Below are positions 58,851-64,000 of a DNA stretch of 64,000 bases, piece after piece. Under the pieces are notes generated by a model that saw only the letters and a program-made list of their open reading frames with translations, ran no database searches and was not told where the DNA came from. A program made the translations under genes and the position numbers. The stretch's first letter is position 1, and the number at the start of each line of letters is the position of its first letter. Origin of the DNA: Pomphorhynchus laevis (taxonomy: Eukaryota; Acanthocephala; Palaeacanthocephala; Echinorhynchida; Pomphorhynchidae). The stretch covers positions 1 to 64,000 of the forward strand of contig WNNJ02002785.1 of the NCBI GenBank assembly GCA_012934845.2, written 5' to 3'.

Positions 58851-59410
58851 CTCAAATTGCTACATGAATTATTGGATTGGGATTTCTCTAAAAACCTTGA
58901 GATTACAGAAATCAATGTGTGTCAACTTCAACCTCGTAAATACGAAATTTGCGCAAGCTTTCCAGTCAGAATGGAATTATGTTCTTACAAAAGCATCTAG
59001 AGAAATACAGTCCAAACTATTGAAATTTTATACATATGCCTATCGAATGGATTCACAAAAGTGCGACTATGATATAGATGCGTACAAATACATGCTTGAT
59101 CAAAAGCTACATAAACTTTCTTGGATGCTGGGGCGACAAGTAAGCGCTGAAGAACTTAATCATTACGAACCCTGTACACATAGAACCTTCCACCGGAAAT
59201 AATCCCAATCCAATAATTCATGTAGCAATTTGAGTACAGCTAATGAGTATGCGAAAAAGGCATTCATCAATTTAGCAGATGTTGATCTATCGGAATCTGA
59301 AGTAGCTGTATTAAATTTAGGCCTTAACTTTAATATCACGCCAAGAGAATATAGTAGATATGACCTAATTACTCAATTGAAAAACGTACTTACTAAATTA
59401 TGTAATAACA
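58832..59410 (+). mobile_element. PLE N-terminal part in opposite orientation, with inverted repeat
   Basis: Plus strand: frame 58864-59202 (EIQSKLLKFYTYAYRM, MLGRQVS) and frame 59230-59505, first part (LSESEVAVLNLGLNFNITPR), both matching the N-terminal region of the PLE at 36.3-36.8 kb. A roughly 53-bp inverted repeat (58832-58886 with 59200-59257) links it to the preceding minus-strand piece. Cut at 59410 by a LINE insertion. Confidence 0.75.
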
Positions 59411-59905
59411 TAAGTCGAGTAAAATACCTGGGGTTCACCGTTACGGTGAACTGGTCGGCGAAAGCTGACCTGGATAGACTCAGAACGTATCCTGAAGAAA
59501 GCTAGGTGCACCCTGAAACGGGCTCAGCATTTGTCATTGAAAGGAAAACCCAGGTGCGCCTTTGGGGCACTTGAGTTATCTCGGGATTAGTCTTCTTTTG
59601 CAGAGGACGTCTCCCAGAGCAAAGGCTAAGGTTTCTTAAGCTCTTTGTCTCTCGATTAGCCAATATAGTCCGCGACAATTGGATTCTTCGGGGGGGGAGG
59701 TGAAATACCCCGGGTGGTTTAGTCGGAAGGCGGAGTGTTGGATCGGTTAAGGGCGCAGATCCCCCTGGACCTGTGGCCATAGATGAAGTAGCAGAAGACT
59801 AGAAGAACAGTAGTCGACAATATATATTTCTGATATGTTTTTAATTTGATTATCTCTCTCCTATTTATCGGTTGTATAGTTATTTAAGAAAGTCTATTAG
59901 TATTA
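59411..59905 (+). mobile_element. LINE copy 4, 5'-truncated
   Basis: Starts abruptly in ORF2 at the RVKYLGFTVTVNWSAKADLD block (59416) and runs to the 3' end (aagaaagtctattagtatta). Very close to copy 1 at nucleotide level, with a few frame changes. Classic 5' truncation into a PLE. Confidence 0.88.
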
Positions 59906-59934
59906 AATTTATTAATAATTAACTATGGCCTAAG

Positions 59935-60345
59935 AATCTTCTGGAGTGATTTAAATTCGGATAACTTTAACCAGATCGACAAAATCCAGTGGAGGTTTGT
60001 AAAACGCGTATTAGGAATCTCTACAAAGTGTTCTTCTACATTAGTATCAGCGTTAGCAAAATTACAACCATGTACTCTTCTATAATCACAGAAATTTAGG
60101 TACAGTCAAACTTCCGGATTCGTGTCAAATTTATAAAAATTCACAACCAAATTAGCGCTAGAAGATGCTGAGTTCTCTCTTGCTCCTGCGTTTACTCAGC
60201 CAAACCAGAGAGAAGCTAAATCAATAAAACGTCCTTTGATTTGGAGAGCATCTATCCATGGCTATCATGACAAATTTGGTATGATAGGAATATTACTGCA
60301 TTAGAGAGGCCAGTCTTGCGTCTATCGATTTTGTAAATCTCAGTG
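59935..60345 (+). mobile_element. Other LINE C-terminal scrap
   Basis: Reads DKIQWRFVKRVLGIST, then SALAKLQP, like the LINE C-terminal motif (EK.Q..F.K..LGV......V..ELG..P). Then AEFSLAPAFTQPNQ... and IWRASIHGYHDKFG. Decayed; different family from the tandem LINEs. Confidence 0.5.
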
Positions 60346-60659
60346 TTCTTCTTTACTTCATGTATTTCATTGTCATGTTATTTCTAAAATGTCTCTCACG
60401 CAAATTGATCAACACCATTATATTTTGTAAATGACCGCTAGTTTTTACACATGCTGTACAGACGTTTGCCGAAACTATCACAACAACGAAGGAAAATAGT
60501 CCACTACAAGATTTAAAACACATTTTATATTTATTAAATACATTGTATATAATTTTGTATATGCCCAATGTCGAAAGACAAAGTGGTAAAAAAATTCAAC
60601 TCTTCATTATTAATTTCATTGCCGATCACAATGAAAATGTGTAACAACGTAAACGTGTA

Positions 60660-62015
60660 AGGGCGAACAAAGGAATCTAATGAATCAGTATGCAATTTTT
60701 ATGGAATACATATTTGTATACGATTACATGCACACAAGCGGTATCGGAGCATCAAGGCTCTTGATATTTCCTAAAAAATCGCCTAATAATCAAGCAATTT
60801 CAAGCATGCAGGTTAGTGGATTTTCATCTATTTTGTCCTATGGCACGGAGGGGGAATTACCCGCAATGCCTAAATTGATTAATTTGGTAGTTATCAAGCC
60901 TTCCCAGCCTCTGAAAAAACATCAACTCTTTAACGTCTTCTTAAGAGAATTTACAAGCAAATATAATAAAAGAATTATTTTAACACAATACGATATTTTG
61001 AAGCAGAGATTAGAGTTTCCTTCTGCTCATCCGATATAGCTAGAGAATATCTAAGCTACCTTAAAACTAATATATCGAAAACCTTATATCAAACCTTCGA
61101 AAAGAGCGCCCTACTTAAACAAGAGAAATGGGTCATCCCAAAGCATTGCGGCATTGAAATTAGATCGGAAGGACAATTCCGGTAGGCAAGTGTCTTCTCC
61201 GAGAAGGGCTGAGTGGGAGAATGAGCAAATTATTTAATGCATTTCTTCGAAATTTTGCTGTGCAATACAAAAATAAAATTTAATTTAACACTATTAAATA
61301 TTTCGAGACTGAACTAAAAATCTTATTGTACTGCAGACATCGATTAAGCGTATATTGACTACAAGAATAATTACTTTGATCTGGGGTAGGTATAATTCAA
61401 GCCGATACAACATTCGGTTAAAAATCAAACATTCCGACATTCTTGTAGAAGGAGGATATCTCCTTATTGGAAAACGATTTTAATATCGTAAATCTGAGAT
61501 TTATTAATGGAAAAAAGGTCTTCCGATTCCTGTGGATTTCTGTCAAACCTCCGTAGACGAAACTTTGAGTCTTTCTAACTCCAAGTTTAATCCCTTCATG
61601 GGCTACAATTTAATATTTACCATGATAGATTCGAACTCGTTGACGTACCCCCACTGTAATATCTGCCACCAGTGGGGTCATTGGACAACAGTCTGCGACC
61701 TTCCACAAACATGCAAGGTTTGCGGCTCCTCGGATAATCATGCTAAGAAACGCCAGTTAAAACCGTTGTGCTATAACTGTAAGAAGGAGCATTCCCGCGT
61801 GGTCTCGTAAATGTAAAATTTTGAGAGCATATCAACAAAGATACAAGATAAAAACGATGAAACAAATAAGCTTCGCTAAGGCATGTGAGCCGACGGTTAG
61901 GGATGCTAGTGAGATTAGCCGGATGGGAGAGCCGAGTAAAGAAGCTGGTGGCCAATCTGATCGAAACTTTATATTCTCATTCTCCGGGGAAGTTAAACAA
62001 TACACGTAATTGCAT
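60660..62015 (+). mobile_element. LINE copy 5, ORF1 part only
   Basis: The frame 60680-61039 has EGELPAMPKLINLVVIKPSQ and HQLFNVFLREF, then decay. The frame 61532-61810 has FNPFMGYNLIF and the knuckles YPHCNICHQWGHWTTVC, CKVCGSSDNHAK and CYNCKKEH. Same family as the tandem LINEs but a further divergent ORF1. ORF2 is absent: other sequence starts at about 62020. Confidence 0.75.
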
Positions 62016-62020
62016 TCTCG

Positions 62021-63165
62021 GTGAAGCTAAACAATAGGCGAACAAGTGCCTTGTCGATTATTGCTTTACTCAACACTATATTAAAAAGAAAAACAAGAAA
62101 TTTAACGATTAGTCAACATCAAGTAGTTCTACCCAATGCATCAACAATCATTACTCCAGCAGAACGTTATCGTCTGGCAGCGTATTTAGGAATTTATGCT
62201 GATATAAAGGTGTGGGGCTATCTTATAATCAACAGACGTAGATTTAAAGATGAAACTATATCAAATGAACTGATCAGGATGATGATGACAGTTCTTCGCC
62301 TTGAACCAATTGCCAATTAACAAATCGAGTTTGGTTCAATACTAATTTACTTAGCACTGCAGCAATGCATCCGAAAGAAATATCGTTGTTATAACCAATA
62401 GTTGACCTAATGCAAGTAGGGGCCGACAGAGATAATGCAGAATTCACAGATCCAACTTTAAATTTAAACCATGCGGAGATTTTGTAAATTTTCAAAAGAT
62501 GTGAATCGATAAAAATAATTCCAGTTAAGTTAGCAGAATTTATGCATATGAAGTTACATTTACCGTCAATATTTCAAAGTGATGAACAAATTTCAGCTTT
62601 GAATACATTATTGACATCACCATTACATGATTATAATGTATGGATAAATACGGCTATGAATGGGTCAATAAGATATAGTACTACAGGAGTCAATGAAATA
62701 GGTAGTCTATACAGCGTATTAACTGGTACACATAAAGCCACATAATGTTCAGCGCAAAGCTTTCCAATTAGTGCAACAGCCTACAGATTCGAGGATACAC
62801 AAGAATATACATAATTTATTGAAAAATTAAAACAGGGATTTTTCATATCGAATCACAAAATTAATCCTGCTAAAAGCTTCTGAGCTTGCACATCTTCAAT
62901 TTCTTCAGTTATATCTCAATCACAATCCTACGCTTAAAGGTACTCGACTAATGAATAGCCCACAAATTGCTTTTCGGCATATCTCCAGTGAACATCCGGA
63001 AGCGTTTAAATGAAAGTGGGGTAGATACTTTAAACAGACCGAAATGAATTTAGTACTATGTTGCGTGATCACTAGACCTACATATACAACTACAAACCAT
63101 GCAAATGATGATCATTATTACAACGATGTTGCAGCTCGTAGAGTAAAATTTATTTTTTTAAATAG
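62021..63165 (+). other. Probable endogenous viral element, nucleoprotein-like fossil
   Basis: A broken coding relic whose best-preserved stretch (62021-62320) reads TISQHQVVLPNASTIITPAE and VWGYLIINRRRFKDETIS. Further pieces downstream in all three frames keep protein-like composition up to about 63165. By feel it resembles nucleoproteins of negative-strand RNA viruses (chuvirus or rhabdovirus type) that are common fossils in arthropod genomes. The assignment is uncertain. It has several breaks and is not functional. Confidence 0.4.
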
Positions 63166-63189
63166 GCAAATAGATTATACTTTCTGAAT

Positions 63190-64000
63190 TCATGTAAATT
63201 CGCCATTTTATTAACAGATTATTTATAAACCGTAGACGGAAAAATATCGATAATTCAGGTTTTTTCACCAATCTTTTGAAACGCGAATTGAACCAAATAG
63301 CGGTAGAGGATCTTGGTTTAGGCCTAGATTTTCTTCCATCACCCAAAGAGTTCAATCGACTCAACCTCATTCAAGAACTTAAACTTGTTCAAAAGCTTGC
63401 GTTTGCTGACGATGACCCTTTCGCTTCTGAAGATCGTAAGATATTTGCATTCTAAGAACCTATCAACAAATATGTTCAATCAACTGCAAACACCTTTCAC
63501 ATTTCAAAATCTCAACATCGACTCATATCTACATTAAACGATATAAAAATGGACAAAAATATAGTTATACGTTAAGCAGATAGAAGTAAGGAGGCAGTAG
63601 TTTGGGATAGAGGAAATTATGTTGCTGAAGCCAATCAGCAATTAATTTCAAATTCCTACGAAAGGTCGGAACCGATTATATTATAACTGCTCGTCAAGAC
63701 GTACAAATGTGTATCGATTAACTGGATTTATTCATTGATATGAAGTCAAGATTGAGGCATTTTTCAACCCAAAGGGTACATCTTATATGCTACAAAAAAT
63801 GCGTCAGGCAATTAACCCATGCCCTGATCGTCCGAAAATTATCAATGTGAACACACCAACCGAGAAGTTATCAAAGTATCTGCATCAACTGTGACAACCT
63901 ACTATTAAAAAGGTAGACTTATATTTGCCCTATACTGACTCATTAATTAGGTTGACTGATGCTTGGCGCTTGAATCGGGACCCGAATCATCTTCTTGTCA
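63190..64000 (+). mobile_element. Penelope-like element, N-terminal half, runs off the window
   Basis: Decayed PLE: VEDLGLGLDFLPSPKEFN (near 63310), DKNIVIR.ADRSKEAVVWDR (near 63555), then NPKGTSYMLQKM and RPKIINVNTPTEKLSKYLH (near 63770-63880), the region just before the RT core. Broken; continues past 64000. Confidence 0.72.

Noticed and set aside
1-64000. tRNA and rRNA genes, CRISPR arrays, prokaryotic operons
   Set aside because: No tRNA T-loop/cloverleaf pattern, no rRNA blocks and no regularly spaced repeat-spacer arrays were seen; the window is eukaryotic.

Overview
The window is AT-rich DNA (roughly three quarters A+T) from an invertebrate animal. The evidence is spliced genes with several introns of about 50 nt, many Penelope-like retroelements (PLEs) of several lineages, LINEs of more than one clade, MULE and Tc1/mariner DNA transposons, a probable endogenous viral nucleoprotein fossil, and no operons or prokaryotic signals. 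I cannot name the species. Family assignments rest on motifs and remembered family sequences, because no search was possible.

Host genes. The main result is a spliced gene on the minus strand from 34315 down to 12051. It encodes a kynureninase-like enzyme (KYNU family) in 13 exons, most of them too short to appear as ORFs. Splice sites and codon phases agree across all 12 introns and give about 443 residues. Introns total about 21 kb and hold much of the left half: an 8.4 kb first intron full of PLE and LINE debris, a 114-bp minisatellite, a palindromic element carrying two hammerhead-ribozyme-like cores, and a pair of pseudoknot-like structured repeats. The active site is unusual: the family's PLP-contacting Asp and a substrate-contacting Asn both appear replaced. 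A second host gene, a 431-residue single ORF at 8546-7251 (minus), resembles the head domain of the centriole protein CCDC61/VFL3. A broken retrocopy of protein phosphatase inhibitor 2 lies inside a PLE at 41305-41900.

Layout. 1-9.7 kb: MULE remnant, PLE scraps, a structured-RNA candidate, a LINE scrap and the CCDC61-like gene. 9.7-12 kb: PLE fragments. 12-34.3 kb: kynureninase gene with insertions. 34.3-38.7 kb: a large near-perfect palindrome, a LINE tail and a second PLE lineage. 39-43 kb: nested PLE copies and the retrocopy. 43-54.6 kb: three LINEs head to tail; the first looks intact, the second has few lesions, the third is heavily decayed. 54.8-55.6 kb: a Tc1/mariner deletion derivative with composite inverted repeats. 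55.6-64 kb: scraps of other LINEs, an inverted PLE, a LINE ORF1, the viral fossil, and a PLE running off the end.

Most notable for follow-up: the two kinds of ribozyme-like structures inside kynureninase introns, each set among short direct repeats about 280-310 bp apart; the tandem LINEs with very similar ORF2 but strongly divergent ORF1; and the kynureninase with substituted catalytic residues.
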